Under the pieces are notes generated by a model. It was not told where the DNA came from, did no database searches, and was given only the letters and a program-made list of their open reading frames with translations. A stretch of 64,000 nucleotides of DNA, from NCBI RefSeq assembly GCF_007273535.1, contig NZ_RIBP01000004.1:1216001-1280000 (forward strand). Reading direction: 5' to 3'. This document shows, in pieces, positions 9,085 to 16,849 of the stretch. Position 1 is the stretch's first letter. Each line of letters starts with the position of its first letter. The DNA is from Niallia circulans. GTDB lineage: Bacteria; Bacillota; Bacilli; Bacillales; Cytobacillaceae. Position numbers and translations under genes: made by a program.

Positions 9085-9906
9085 TTACTTAACAGTAACA
9101 CCGTTTTTTTCGTTGCGGTAAGCACCATGCATTGTTGGGCCGACATATTCATTCAGCTTAAAGCCATTGCTGATTGCAGCTGTAATGAAATCCTTAGCTA
9201 CTTGAACAGCTTCTTCCACTGATTTGCCCTTTGCAAGCTCTGCTGTTATAGCAGCAGAATTTGTGCAGCCAGCACCATGTGTATATGTTGTATCGACAAG
9301 TTCGCTTTCAAGAATGGTGAAATCTTTTCCATCATAAAGAACATCTACAGCTTTGTCATGATTTAATTTGCTGCCGCCTTTAATCAACACATATTTTGGT
9401 CCTAAAGCATGGATTTTAACGGCAGCTTCCTTCATATCATCGACTGTTCTAATCGGATGATCGGTTTTAGCCAATTGCCACGCCTCGAACAGGTTAGGTG
9501 TTACAACAGTAGCTCTTGGAACTAGCAGTTCTCTTAAAGCGTCAGCAGTTTCCGGGTGAAGTACTTCGTCTTCGCCTTTACAAACCATAACAGGGTCAAT
9601 GACAACATGTTTCACTTTATTCTCATCAATCATTTTTGCAGCTTCTTCAATGATTTCCACAGAACCAAGCATGCCTGTTTTCATTGCATCAATTCCAACA
9701 GAAAGAACAGTTTCCAATTGAGATTTAACCGTATCAATATTTTGTGGGAAAACATTATGATGCCAATGGTTTTTAGGGTCCATCGTAACAATTGTTGTCA
9801 AAGCAGTCATTCCATAAACTCCAAGTTCTTGGAATGTCTTTAAATCAGCTTGAATACCTGCGCCTCCACTCGTGTCAGATCCAGCTAAAGTTAATACTTT
9901 TTTCAT
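9085..9906 (-). CDS. pdxK: Pyridoxine/pyridoxal/pyridoxamine kinase
   Basis: 273 aa ribokinase-fold kinase of the ThiD-like PdxK type found in Bacillus. Landmarks are GSDTSGGAGIQADLKTF at the N-terminus, VIDPVMVCKG in the middle and the anion-hole/catalytic segment YTHGAGC near residue 210, where the Cys is the special nucleophile of this subgroup. It phosphorylates B6 vitamers (and possibly HMP). Closely matches B. subtilis PdxK along its length. Start follows AGGAGGGC. Upstream DNA contains a striking triple palindrome. Confidence 0.92.
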   Translation of the reverse strand: MKKVLTLAGSDTSGGAGIQADLKTFQELGVYGMTALTTIVTMDPKNHWHHNVFPQNIDTVKSQLETVLSVGIDAMKTGMLGSVEIIEEAAKMIDENKVKHVVIDPVMVCKGEDEVLHPETADALRELLVPRATVVTPNLFEAWQLAKTDHPIRTVDDMKEAAVKIHALGPKYVLIKGGSKLNHDKAVDVLYDGKDFTILESELVDTTYTHGAGCTNSAAITAELAKGKSVEEAVQVAKDFITAAISNGFKLNEYVGPTMHGAYRNEKNGVTVK

Positions 9907-10340
9907 GTTTATAAGCCCTCCTATGTAATCTCATTAATGAATCATTAATGAATCATTAATGATCGATGGAATCATGGTAGTTCGTAATAGACTAATGATA
10001 CTACTATTTACTTTTTTTTTCATTAAGTTCGCATTAATAGACATATCCTTTAAGATGCCACTGATTGTCAAGTGTATGCGAGCGCCCATAAGAAAAAAGA
10101 AAAAATAATCAAAAAACTGTCATAAAGCCGTCACTTCTGCGCGGTAAAAAAGGTTGAAATAAGTAAAAAAGTTCGGTTTAATTAAAAATAAAACGTTAAT
10201 AGTGGATTTACAGTAGAAATTTTAAAAGACAATTTTCTTTAAGGAATGGTTAGTTTTATTAGGGATTTACAGTGAAGAAATGTCAGAATATAGCCATTTT
10301 TATCTGGTATTTTAAAAGAATGAAAGTAAAGGAGCCGGCT
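9907..10340. other. pdxK / moaE intergenic region
   Basis: A 434-bp gene-free AT-rich stretch. Besides the palindrome array at its left end, it holds an imperfect direct repeat: GGATTTACAGT at 10204-10214 and again at 10263-10273, each preceded by a TTA-rich arm. No ORF with a credible ribosome site was found and no terminator is obvious. Confidence 0.4.
9931..9962. promoter_or_regulatory. Three tandem TCATTAATGA palindromes, 11-bp period
   Basis: TCATTAATGA occurs at 9931-9940, 9942-9951 and 9953-9962, separated each time by a single A. Each unit is a perfect 10-bp palindrome and the 11-bp period is about one helical turn. The array lies 25-56 bases upstream of the pdxK ATG. It looks like an operator array; no matching regulator is known to me. 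Confidence 0.6.
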
Positions 10341-10805
10341 ATGAACTATCGAATTGTCCATACACCTATAGTTATCCAAGATGCGATTGATCTTGTCACA
10401 AGCAGAAATGCAGGAGCCATTACCACCTTTATCGGAACTGTAAGAGAAATAACAGGAAATAAAAAGACAGTGTGGCTTTCCTATGAAGCGTATGAGCCAA
10501 TGGCTATTAAAAAACTTGAGGAAATCGGTAATGAAATAAAAGAGAAATGGCAGGAAGCAAAGGTAGCCATATTTCATCGGGTTGGTGAGCTGGAAATAAC
10601 AGATATAGCAGTTGTTATCGCAGTCTCGACACCACACAGAAATGATGCATATGAGGCAAACCGCTATGCGATTGAGAGAATTAAAGAAATAGTGCCAATC
10701 TGGAAAAAGGAACACTGGGAAGATGGAGAAGAATGGATAGGTGATCAAAAGCAGACAAAGGCCTATCCGAGCGGCAAGCCGGAAGGAGTCGATATAAATG
10801 AATAA
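10341..10805 (+). CDS. moaE: Molybdopterin synthase catalytic subunit MoaE
   Basis: 154 aa, the normal MoaE length. Conserved stretches include GAITTFIGTVR near the N-terminus, FHRVGELEITDIAVVIAVSTPHR in the middle and VPIWKKEHWEDGEEWI near the C-terminus, which contains the active-site lysine region. It transfers sulphur from MoaD thiocarboxylate into precursor Z to make molybdopterin. The ATG at 10341 follows AAAGGAG; a longer upstream reading is not conserved. Overlaps moaD by 8 bases. Confidence 0.94.
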   Translation: MNYRIVHTPIVIQDAIDLVTSRNAGAITTFIGTVREITGNKKTVWLSYEAYEPMAIKKLEEIGNEIKEKWQEAKVAIFHRVGELEITDIAVVIAVSTPHRNDAYEANRYAIERIKEIVPIWKKEHWEDGEEWIGDQKQTKAYPSGKPEGVDINE

Positions 10806-11031
10806 ACTGCTTTTTTTCGCAGGCTTGAAGGAGATTATTAAAGCTGATTATTTAGAGATGGATTTGACTGGAAAAACGGTAAGAGAAGTAAAGGCTGAGC
10901 TTTTGACGCGTTACAGTGATCTGTCATTAGATTCAGTTATGACAGCAATTAATGAAGAATTTGCTCTAGATGATGACATTATTGAAAGAAATGACATTAT
11001 TGCATTTATACCGCCTGTAAGCGGTGGGTGA
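10798..11031 (+). CDS. moaD: Molybdopterin synthase sulphur-carrier subunit MoaD
   Basis: 77 aa ubiquitin-like protein ending in PPVSGG, the C-terminal Gly-Gly that becomes a thiocarboxylate after adenylation by MoeB. The start overlaps the end of moaE by 8 bases. The neighbours MoaE (partner) and MoeB (activator) form a complete sulphur-relay cassette. No moaA, moaC or molybdoenzyme gene is in this window. Confidence 0.93.
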   Translation: MNKLLFFAGLKEIIKADYLEMDLTGKTVREVKAELLTRYSDLSLDSVMTAINEEFALDDDIIERNDIIAFIPPVSGG

Positions 11032-11044
11032 AAGGGGCAGGGAA

Positions 11045-12067
11045 ATGGAAGCTAATCGTTATTCGAGACAAACGCTGTTTCCGCAAATAGGAGCTGGTGG
11101 GCAAGCGAAAATTCAAAAGAAGCATGTTCTTATTATTGGGGCAGGCGCACTGGGGTCAGGTTCTGCGGAAATGCTAGTCAGAGCTGGTATAGGCAAGCTG
11201 ACAATCATAGATAGGGATTATGTGGAGCTAAGCAATTTGCAGCGGCAGCAGCTATATACAGAAGAAGATGCAAATGAAAAAGTACCAAAGGCAATTGCGG
11301 CTGAAAAAAGGCTGAAAGCTATTAATGCAGAAACCGTTATTACCCCGATAGTGGCAGAGGCAACAAAGGAATTATTGGAAGAATATGTGGAAGCTGCAGA
11401 TCTTTTAATAGATGCTACTGATAATTTTGAGACGAGAATGCTTTTGAATGATTTGGCGATATTACATCAAACTCCTTGGATATATGGTGCTTGTGTGGGA
11501 AGTTCCGGCATGTGCTTCACTATTATTCCAGAAGAGACTCCATGTCTCCATTGCCTGCTTCACACCCTTCCTGTGCAAGGGATGACCTGTGATACTGTTG
11601 GAATTATTGCCCCAGCTGTTCAGATGGTCGTGTCACATCAAGTTACAGAGGCGCTGAAAATTCTAGTGGAAGACAAACAGTCTTTAAGAGGGAGTTTATT
11701 TCACTTTGATCTCTGGACAAATGAATATGCAAATATGAAGGTTTCTCGCGCCAAAAATCCTTCCTGCCAAACATGCGGAACGAACCGGGTCTATCCGTTT
11801 CTAAGGAGCGAAAATCTAACAAAAACAGCTGTTTTATGTGGGCGAGATACAGTCCAAATAAGACCGCCAAAACAAAAGAAGCTCTCATTAAATAAACTGA
11901 CAGCTAGCTTAAAACAGAACGGTTATCCTGTTAAAGCCAATCCATTTTTGCTGTCTGTCGAAATCGGTGGAAACAGAGTTGTTCTCTTTGAGGATGGCAG
12001 AGCACTCGTGCATAATACTAAAGACACGGTGTTTGCAAGGTCCTTATACGATAAACTGCTTGGTTAA
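11045..12067 (+). CDS. moeB: Molybdopterin-synthase adenylyltransferase MoeB (ThiF family)
   Basis: 340 aa. The N-terminal NRYSRQTLFPQIG, dinucleotide motif GAGALGSG, and DNFETR are typical of ThiF/MoeB/HesA E1-like enzymes. Paired cysteines occur at CLHC and CQTCG, consistent with the structural zinc site. It adenylates the MoaD C-terminus. The last roughly 80 residues form a small extra domain as in Bacillus MoeB rather than a rhodanese. The ATG at 11045 was preferred over a GTG at 11024 that overlaps moaD, because AAAGGGG lies properly in front of it. Confidence 0.9.
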   Translation: MEANRYSRQTLFPQIGAGGQAKIQKKHVLIIGAGALGSGSAEMLVRAGIGKLTIIDRDYVELSNLQRQQLYTEEDANEKVPKAIAAEKRLKAINAETVITPIVAEATKELLEEYVEAADLLIDATDNFETRMLLNDLAILHQTPWIYGACVGSSGMCFTIIPEETPCLHCLLHTLPVQGMTCDTVGIIAPAVQMVVSHQVTEALKILVEDKQSLRGSLFHFDLWTNEYANMKVSRAKNPSCQTCGTNRVYPFLRSENLTKTAVLCGRDTVQIRPPKQKKLSLNKLTASLKQNGYPVKANPFLLSVEIGGNRVVLFEDGRALVHNTKDTVFARSLYDKLLG

Positions 12068-12073
12068 ACATAA

Positions 12074-12110
12074 AGAGGTCAGCCCGTACTATGGGCTGAC
12101 CTCTGCTTTT
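12074..12110 (+). terminator. Terminator after moaE-moaD-moeB
   Basis: A perfect 12-bp stem, AGAGGTCAGCCC and complement, with a 7-base loop and a short GCTTTT tail. It overlaps the last codons of the convergent stress-protein gene's downstream edge. Confidence 0.75.
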
Positions 12111-12432
12111 ATTGCTGGTGGCCGACGATAACTAGTTTGCCTGTGTCCAGCACTTCCTCATATTTCTCTGCTTCCATTTCAGTCAATCCAACAGATTGCA
12201 TTTTAGAACGAAGCTCGTCTCCTCTTTTTCGGAAGACATTTCCGATTGTGTCCATTAAGCCTTGTTCCTTCATACTAACATCGCCAGTATCTGTGGCAGC
12301 TGTCAAATCCTCTGAACGGTCTTTGTCATGGGCGAAAATATAAATATTATCCTTTGTATACCCTTGGTTTTCCAATTGGTTAATTACGTTAGTTGCTTGT
12401 ACACCATTTTCAACTACTTCTACTTTATACAT
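12109..12432 (-). CDS. General stress protein, YflT/17M-like domain
   Basis: 107 aa soluble protein. The pattern YKVEVVENGVQATNVINQLE followed by GYTKDNIYIFAHDKDRS is the YflT (heat-induced stress protein) domain found once or more in many Bacilli. In B. subtilis YflT is part of the sigma-B general stress regulon; biochemical role unknown. Start at 12432 has AAGGAGGAATT upstream. A possible sigma-B promoter lies just upstream (12489-12514). Confidence 0.82.
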   Translation of the reverse strand: MYKVEVVENGVQATNVINQLENQGYTKDNIYIFAHDKDRSEDLTAATDTGDVSMKEQGLMDTIGNVFRKRGDELRSKMQSVGLTEMEAEKYEEVLDTGKLVIVGHQQ

Positions 12433-12488
12433 ATCTAATTCCTCCTTAGAGTTTGTATAGAGCATCTGTCGCTCTGTCTAGTTATTAT

Positions 12489-12514
12489 TTATCCGCTTTT
12501 GTCAATAGTGAAAC
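12489..12514 (-). promoter_or_regulatory. Possible sigma-B promoter for the YflT-like gene
   Basis: On the minus strand GTTTCA, 14 bases and GGATAA resemble the sigma-B pattern GTTTAA-N12-15-GGGTAT. The -10 is imperfect. The downstream gene family is sigma-B dependent in B. subtilis, which supports but does not prove the call. Confidence 0.35.
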
Positions 12515-12631
12515 CTGTTTTTTTTGAAAACTATTAAATTGGTAAAATGATACAAGCATCAAAAACGCCACTTTCGACAAATTTCCCTATATAATGGATA
12601 CTATAAAATACGTATATAAAGGGGAGAAGTA

Positions 12632-13348
12632 ATGAAAAGAAAAGATTGGAAACAAGCAAATCGTGAACAGGCAGCAGCTGTTATGGAAGCAGAAAGACGC
12701 TCTTATTTTCCGAGAATAGGATTTTTTAATAAAACTAAACGACAAATCAAACGGTCATTTTTTCTAATAGTTATCCTGTTTCTCCTAGCAGCAGCTGTCA
12801 TTGTTTGGTGGAAAACAGCGATAACAAATGAGCCAGCAATAAAGCAGGGAAGCTTTGTTGAGCAGATGAAGGATTTATCCTCATTAGCTACATCCCAAGC
12901 ATTCGTGAAGGTTATTTTAGAGAAGGAGGACAATGAGATATTTGGGAAAGAAATCAGTGCAAACCTGCCTGGAACGCAACGAAAAATCCTTCTTGTTGTC
13001 CCTGGCTCTGTAACTGCGGGTGTTGATTTAGAAGGGCTTCAATCTGACCGTATAATGATTGATGAGGACAATAAAGAGATTAGCCTAAAGCTTCCGCATG
13101 CTGAATTTTTGCAAGAGCCTTCTATAGACTTTGATCAAGTAGAAACGTATTCTATTTCGGGTTTATTTAGAGGAGATGTTGATTGGGAAGAAGGTTATCA
13201 ACTTGCTGCAGAGGCTAAAGAAGAAATAACAAAAGAAGCAGAGTCCCAAGGGGTTTTAGCAAAGGCTGAGGCAAATGCGGAAAAGTCACTAAAGGAATTT
13301 TATAGCCAACTAGGATATAGTGTTAAAGTAGAATATACAGAAGACTAA
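12632..13348 (+). CDS. DUF4230 domain-containing membrane protein
   Basis: 238 aa. A basic N-terminal cytosolic segment (about 40 residues, including KTKRQIKRS) is followed by one membrane helix at about residues 42-60 and an extracellular DUF4230-like domain with alternating strand and charge pattern. Start follows AAAGGGGAGAAGTA. It lies 14 bases upstream of ung and may be co-transcribed, though the functions are not obviously related. Function unknown. Confidence 0.7.
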   Translation: MKRKDWKQANREQAAAVMEAERRSYFPRIGFFNKTKRQIKRSFFLIVILFLLAAAVIVWWKTAITNEPAIKQGSFVEQMKDLSSLATSQAFVKVILEKEDNEIFGKEISANLPGTQRKILLVVPGSVTAGVDLEGLQSDRIMIDEDNKEISLKLPHAEFLQEPSIDFDQVETYSISGLFRGDVDWEEGYQLAAEAKEEITKEAESQGVLAKAEANAEKSLKEFYSQLGYSVKVEYTED

Positions 13349-13362
13349 AGGAATGGTAAACC

Positions 13363-14052
13363 ATGTTGGATTTCATTAATAATGACTGGCAGCAGTTGTT
13401 AGAGCGCGAACGGAAAAAAGAGTATTTTGCTAGACTAGAAGACTTTTTGTTAGAGGAGTATAGCCAGCATACGATTTATCCTGCACAGGAAGACATTTAT
13501 AATAGCTTAAAATATACTCCGTATAATGAAGTGAAGGTAGTGTTTTTAGGGCAAGATCCCTATCATGGTCCTCACCAGGCCCACGGGTTGAGCTTTTCAG
13601 TTAAACCAGGTGTTAAGAAGCCTCCTTCTCTCGTAAATATCTTTAAAGAGCTGCAAGCGGATATTGGCTGTCCGATTCCGGAAACCGGCTATTTAAAGGA
13701 ATGGGCAACACAAGGTGTCCTTATGCTCAACACGGTTCTTACAGTAAGAGACGGTTTGGCTAATTCTCACCGCGGAAAAGGCTGGGAAGTATTCACAAAT
13801 GAGATAATTAAAGAGTTAAATAAAAGACAGGAACCAGTAGTATTTGTTTTATGGGGAAAACCGGCACAAGAGAAAATGAAGCTTATTGATACAAACAGAC
13901 ATCGGATTATTACTTCGAGTCATCCGAGTCCATTATCAGCTTACAGGGGCTTCTTTGGAAGCAAGCCCTTCTCCCAAATTAACGCCATATTAGAAGAGTT
14001 GGGGACGAAACCAATAAATTGGTGTGCAGATGATTGTTTTGATAAGGAATAA
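13363..14052 (+). CDS. ung: Uracil-DNA glycosylase (family 1)
   Basis: 229 aa. The water-activating motif GQDPYHG is at residues 64-70 (Asp65 catalytic) and the leucine-loop motif [11 protein letters not shown] is in the C-terminal third. It removes uracil from DNA at the start of base-excision repair. Synteny with B. subtilis ung (ywdG), ywdI and ywdK is retained downstream. Confidence 0.97.
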   Translation: MLDFINNDWQQLLERERKKEYFARLEDFLLEEYSQHTIYPAQEDIYNSLKYTPYNEVKVVFLGQDPYHGPHQAHGLSFSVKPGVKKPPSLVNIFKELQADIGCPIPETGYLKEWATQGVLMLNTVLTVRDGLANSHRGKGWEVFTNEIIKELNKRQEPVVFVLWGKPAQEKMKLIDTNRHRIITSSHPSPLSAYRGFFGSKPFSQINAILEELGTKPINWCADDCFDKE

Positions 14053-14108
14053 TATAATAAAATAAGAGGTGGACTAAATAGTCCGGCCTTTTTGATGGGG
14101 AGAGTAAG

Positions 14109-14279
14109 ATGACGGAGCAAAAAAGGATAGATTGCTTTAAATGCAAGCATTTTTATGTAACATGGGATTCAAGATTCCCAAAAGGATGCAAAGCCTTTGA
14201 ATTTAAAGGCAGGGCGCTTCCATCCGTTGAAGTGAAGAGGGCATCAGGACAAGACTGTCTCCGCTTCACGAACAAATAA
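14109..14279 (+). CDS. Small conserved Cys-containing protein
   Basis: 56 aa, too short to be noticed by length cut-offs. It begins MTEQKRIDCFKCKHFYVTW and has cysteines at residues 9, 12, 27 and 49, with the first pair as CxxC, suggesting a small metal-binding knuckle. GGGGAGAG lies upstream of the ATG. It sits between ung and ywdI in the same orientation with short gaps. Similar small proteins with a DCFKCKxFYVTWD start occur in other Bacillaceae, to my knowledge; their role is not established. Confidence 0.75.
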   Translation: MTEQKRIDCFKCKHFYVTWDSRFPKGCKAFEFKGRALPSVEVKRASGQDCLRFTNK

Positions 14280-14309
14280 ACGCGGCAGCAAAAGAAGGAA
14301 GGATAAAAT

Positions 14310-14633
14310 ATGAACATTTCTGTCCAAAAACTATTGGCGAAAATAGAAGACCAGCTCAAGGAAGCGAAAGCAAGCGGAAGTGAGGCAACTATTCGTGAGC
14401 GAGTATATGCCATTAAATCATTATGCGAGCTTGTTTTGGAGCAGGAGGGTGGCAACTCAAACGTCACTTACAGCCAGCCGGTACAGCAGCCAGTAGTAAT
14501 TCAGCCTTCCCCTGTTTCAATGCAGCAGATGCAGCCAGTTCAGCAAATGCAACAAATGCAACAAATGCAACAAATGCAGACGCCAAAATTGAATACAGAC
14601 GAAGGTAATGGAGATTCTTTATTTGATTTCTAG
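14310..14633 (+). CDS. ywdI: YwdI family protein (DUF5327)
   Basis: 107 aa. The first 45 residues form a charged helical region (MNISVQKLLAKIEDQLKEAK onward) characteristic of DUF5327, followed by a Gln/Met/Pro-rich low-complexity tail containing four consecutive QQM-type units and a final DSLFDF motif. The tail is encoded by a 9-base tandem repeat. Start follows AAGGAAGGATAA. Syntenic with B. subtilis ywdI. Function unknown. Confidence 0.85.
   Translation: MNISVQKLLAKIEDQLKEAKASGSEATIRERVYAIKSLCELVLEQEGGNSNVTYSQPVQQPVVIQPSPVSMQQMQPVQQMQQMQQMQQMQTPKLNTDEGNGDSLFDF
14540..14579 (+). repeat. 9-base tandem repeat inside ywdI
   Basis: The unit CAACAAATG is repeated about four times without mismatches in the middle. 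It encodes a Gln-Gln-Met run, and copy number changes keep the reading frame. Confidence 0.85.
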
Positions 14634-14649
14634 GAAACGAGGAGAATGT

Positions 14650-15021
14650 ATGAAAATTTTTATCATTATTGGTGCAATTAGTGCGTTATTATCTGTCGCA
14701 ATAGGTGCTTTCGGGTCACATGGACTTGAAGGGAAAATTCCCGAAAAGTATTTGGAGATTTGGAAGACAGGTGTCCAATATCAAATGTTTCATAGTATGG
14801 GTCTGCTTATTGTCGGTATCCTTATGAGTAAATTCCCTGAAAACAGTCTTTTGCCTTGGGCAGGCTGGCTGATGCTTGCTGGAATTGTCTTTTTTGCAGG
14901 AAGCCTTTATGTATTGGCTATCACGCAAGTAGGAATTTTGGGAGCAATCACGCCAATTGGAGGCGTGGCATTTATTGCTGCTTGGCTTCTTATCGTGATT
15001 GCTGCTGTGAAGTATTTATAA
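14650..15021 (+). CDS. ywdK: DUF423 family membrane protein YwdK
   Basis: 123 aa with four hydrophobic helices; the first contains IGAISALLSVAIGAFGSHGLEG, the diagnostic DUF423 start, and KYLEIWKTGVQYQMFHSMGLL follows. Start at 14650 follows GAGGAGAATGT. Located 16 bases after ywdI. Widely conserved integral membrane protein of unknown function. Confidence 0.9.
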   Translation: MKIFIIIGAISALLSVAIGAFGSHGLEGKIPEKYLEIWKTGVQYQMFHSMGLLIVGILMSKFPENSLLPWAGWLMLAGIVFFAGSLYVLAITQVGILGAITPIGGVAFIAAWLLIVIAAVKYL

Positions 15022-15039
15022 TTTAGCCTTCAAATGTTT

Positions 15040-15067
15040 AAAAGCCGCCCAAATTGAGCGGCTTTTA
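15040..15067. terminator. Terminator between ywdK and gerQ
   Basis: AAAAGCCGC and its complement GCGGCTTTT flank a short loop, with A and T runs outside. Can act for both convergent genes. Confidence 0.8.
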
Positions 15068-15078
15068 ATTATGTTTCT

Positions 15079-15591
15079 TTATCTTGGCGGATACGAAGTC
15101 AAGTTTTGCGCACCTACCGCATATGGATATTCATACTCAATTTCTTCATCGAATGTTACATAATCAAGGTAAATCATTGGAATAAGGTAGCGCTGACCTG
15201 TTTGTGGGTCACTTAAGATAAGATGGTCGCGTCCAGCTGCTTCAATAAGTCCTTTGAAAATTTTCGCATTCCACTCGCGGTTGTTCTCAAACGTTGTGTA
15301 GACAGTGGCAAGCTTCCCTTTGTTCAATCGCAAAATGTTTTCTATATAAGAGGCTTCTAAAGGAAGTTGGCCTGGCAGGGAAGGTACTGTTGGCTGAGCA
15401 TTGGGTTGAGGCTGTATGTACGGTGCCTGTGTTCCATAGCCAGGCTGTGGTGCCGTACCAAAAAGCTGTCCAGAAGCTGCTCCTTGACTGCCAGGCAATG
15501 CTTGACCTTGCTGCCCTGTTCCATAGCCTTGTGGGAAACCATAACCTTGGTTTCGCCCGTCTTGATAAGGGTAATAATTAGACTGACTCAT
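15079..15591 (-). CDS. gerQ: Spore coat protein GerQ
   Basis: 170 aa. The N-terminal half is a Gly/Gln/Tyr/Pro-rich low-complexity region (YGFPQGYGTGQQGQ and similar), and the C-terminal half is the conserved GerQ domain with EASYIENILRLNKGKLATVY and NREWNAKIFKGLIEAAGRDH. In B. subtilis GerQ is cross-linked by the transglutaminase Tgl in the coat and localises the lytic enzyme CwlJ for germination. I chose the second ATG at 15591, six bases after GGAGGG; the first ATG at 15597 abuts the site. Confidence 0.93.
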   Translation of the reverse strand: MSQSNYYPYQDGRNQGYGFPQGYGTGQQGQALPGSQGAASGQLFGTAPQPGYGTQAPYIQPQPNAQPTVPSLPGQLPLEASYIENILRLNKGKLATVYTTFENNREWNAKIFKGLIEAAGRDHLILSDPQTGQRYLIPMIYLDYVTFDEEIEYEYPYAVGAQNLTSYPPR

Positions 15592-15735
15592 TTTCATCCC
15601 TCCATCTTTTAAAAAAACAACATTTCTTATTTACAAACTCATGAACATCCATAATTTAAACTGCTTGCTCACTATTCCATCCTATGAGAGTGTGAAGGAA
15701 GATATTCCTCGGCAGCTAAAGAAAATTAATAAGAA

Positions 15736-15773
15736 AAAACCCCACCTGTCTTTAAAAGATAAGTAGGGTTTAT
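15736..15773 (-). terminator. Terminator after hemQ
   Basis: Read on the minus strand: AAACCCTACTTATCTTT pairs with AAAGACAGGTGGGGTTT, including G-U pairs, and is followed by a T-rich tail. It ends the hemQ transcript. Confidence 0.7.
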
Positions 15774-15790
15774 CAATTATAAATTTCGGA

Positions 15791-16534
15791 TTATACTTCC
15801 AAGAATGCTGGTATATCTGTAAGGATATTGCCGACGAAGAACGAACCGAATTCGCCATAGCGAGCGCTCACTTCATCGAAACGCATTTCGTAAACAAGCT
15901 TTTTGAATTGAAGGACATCATCAGCGAATAAAGTAACTCCCCACTCATAATCGTCAAAGCCGACAGATCCAGTAATGATTTGCTTCACTTTACCTGCATA
16001 TTGGCGACCAATCATACCATGACTTCTCATCAGGCTCTTACGATCATCCATCGGAAGCATGTACCAGTTGTCATTTCCTTGACGGCGTTTATCCATTGGG
16101 TAGAAGCAGACATATTTAGATTCTGGAAGAATCGGATAAAGTCTAGCTTTTACATGAGGATTCTCATATGGGTCCTCATCTGAATCAGATGGAAGATAAT
16201 TGCTTAACTCTACTACAGAAACATAGGAATGAGCTGGGACAGTAAATTCTGCCAGCTTTGTTTTATTGAATTCTGTTTCGATGTGCTGTAATTCCTCCAT
16301 TGTTGGGCGTAAAATCATCATCATGAAATCTGCCTTTTGGCCAACAATATTATAAATAGCATGGCTACCTTGTTTATCAGTTTGGACAGCAGTCCATTTC
16401 TCTAATAAACCTAGAAATTCGTTAATTGCTGCTTGTCTTTCTTCAGCAGGCACCATTTTCCATGTTGTCCAATCCATTGTACGGAAATCATGAAGGCAAT
16501 ACCAGCCATCAAGTGTTTTTGCTGCTTCGCTCAT
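15791..16534 (-). CDS. hemQ: Coproheme decarboxylase HemQ
   Basis: 247 aa, chlorite-dismutase-like fold. The YPMDKRR motif contains the catalytic Tyr/Lys pair of HemQ, and MRSHG provides the proximal His. It converts iron-coproporphyrin III to haem b using peroxide, the last step of the Gram-positive haem pathway. The start at 16534 follows AAGGAGTGG; the longer upstream reading is not conserved. Divergent from pta, as in B. subtilis (ywfI/pta). Confidence 0.95.
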   Translation of the reverse strand: MSEAAKTLDGWYCLHDFRTMDWTTWKMVPAEERQAAINEFLGLLEKWTAVQTDKQGSHAIYNIVGQKADFMMMILRPTMEELQHIETEFNKTKLAEFTVPAHSYVSVVELSNYLPSDSDEDPYENPHVKARLYPILPESKYVCFYPMDKRRQGNDNWYMLPMDDRKSLMRSHGMIGRQYAGKVKQIITGSVGFDDYEWGVTLFADDVLQFKKLVYEMRFDEVSARYGEFGSFFVGNILTDIPAFLEV

Positions 16535-16849
16535 TGCTACCACTCCTTGATAATAATTCTCATATAAATTTACTATATCATAGTTTCTCCATATTAGTTG
16601 TGAATAAAACTTGAACATTTCTCATTCAATAGCTCAAAGTAAAATATTGTATGAAATGAGAGCAGGAGGGGAAAATATATCAGGGCGTTATGCTATATAA
16701 CAGAATTAAAGCTTTTTAACCCTATTAGAACACAAAATAGCGTCTATTTTAGCAAATGGCATTGTTTTTTAAAATATTGGTATAATTCCTTGAATTTTTA
16801 GCGAGGAAGAGTATCCTATAGTATGTATACATAAAGGAGGAATTCAATA
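16535..16849. promoter_or_regulatory. hemQ / pta divergent intergenic region
   Basis: 315 bp. The clearest element is an extended -10 for pta, TGGTATAAT at 16778-16786, with no good -35. A small GTATGTATAC-type dyad lies near 16820-16833. No good CcpA site was found by eye, and no small gene. Confidence 0.45.

Noticed and set aside
10239..10748. 169-codon minus-strand frame opposite moaE
   Set aside because: It is the shadow of moaE and the upstream repeat region, Phe/Cys-rich and without a ribosome site.
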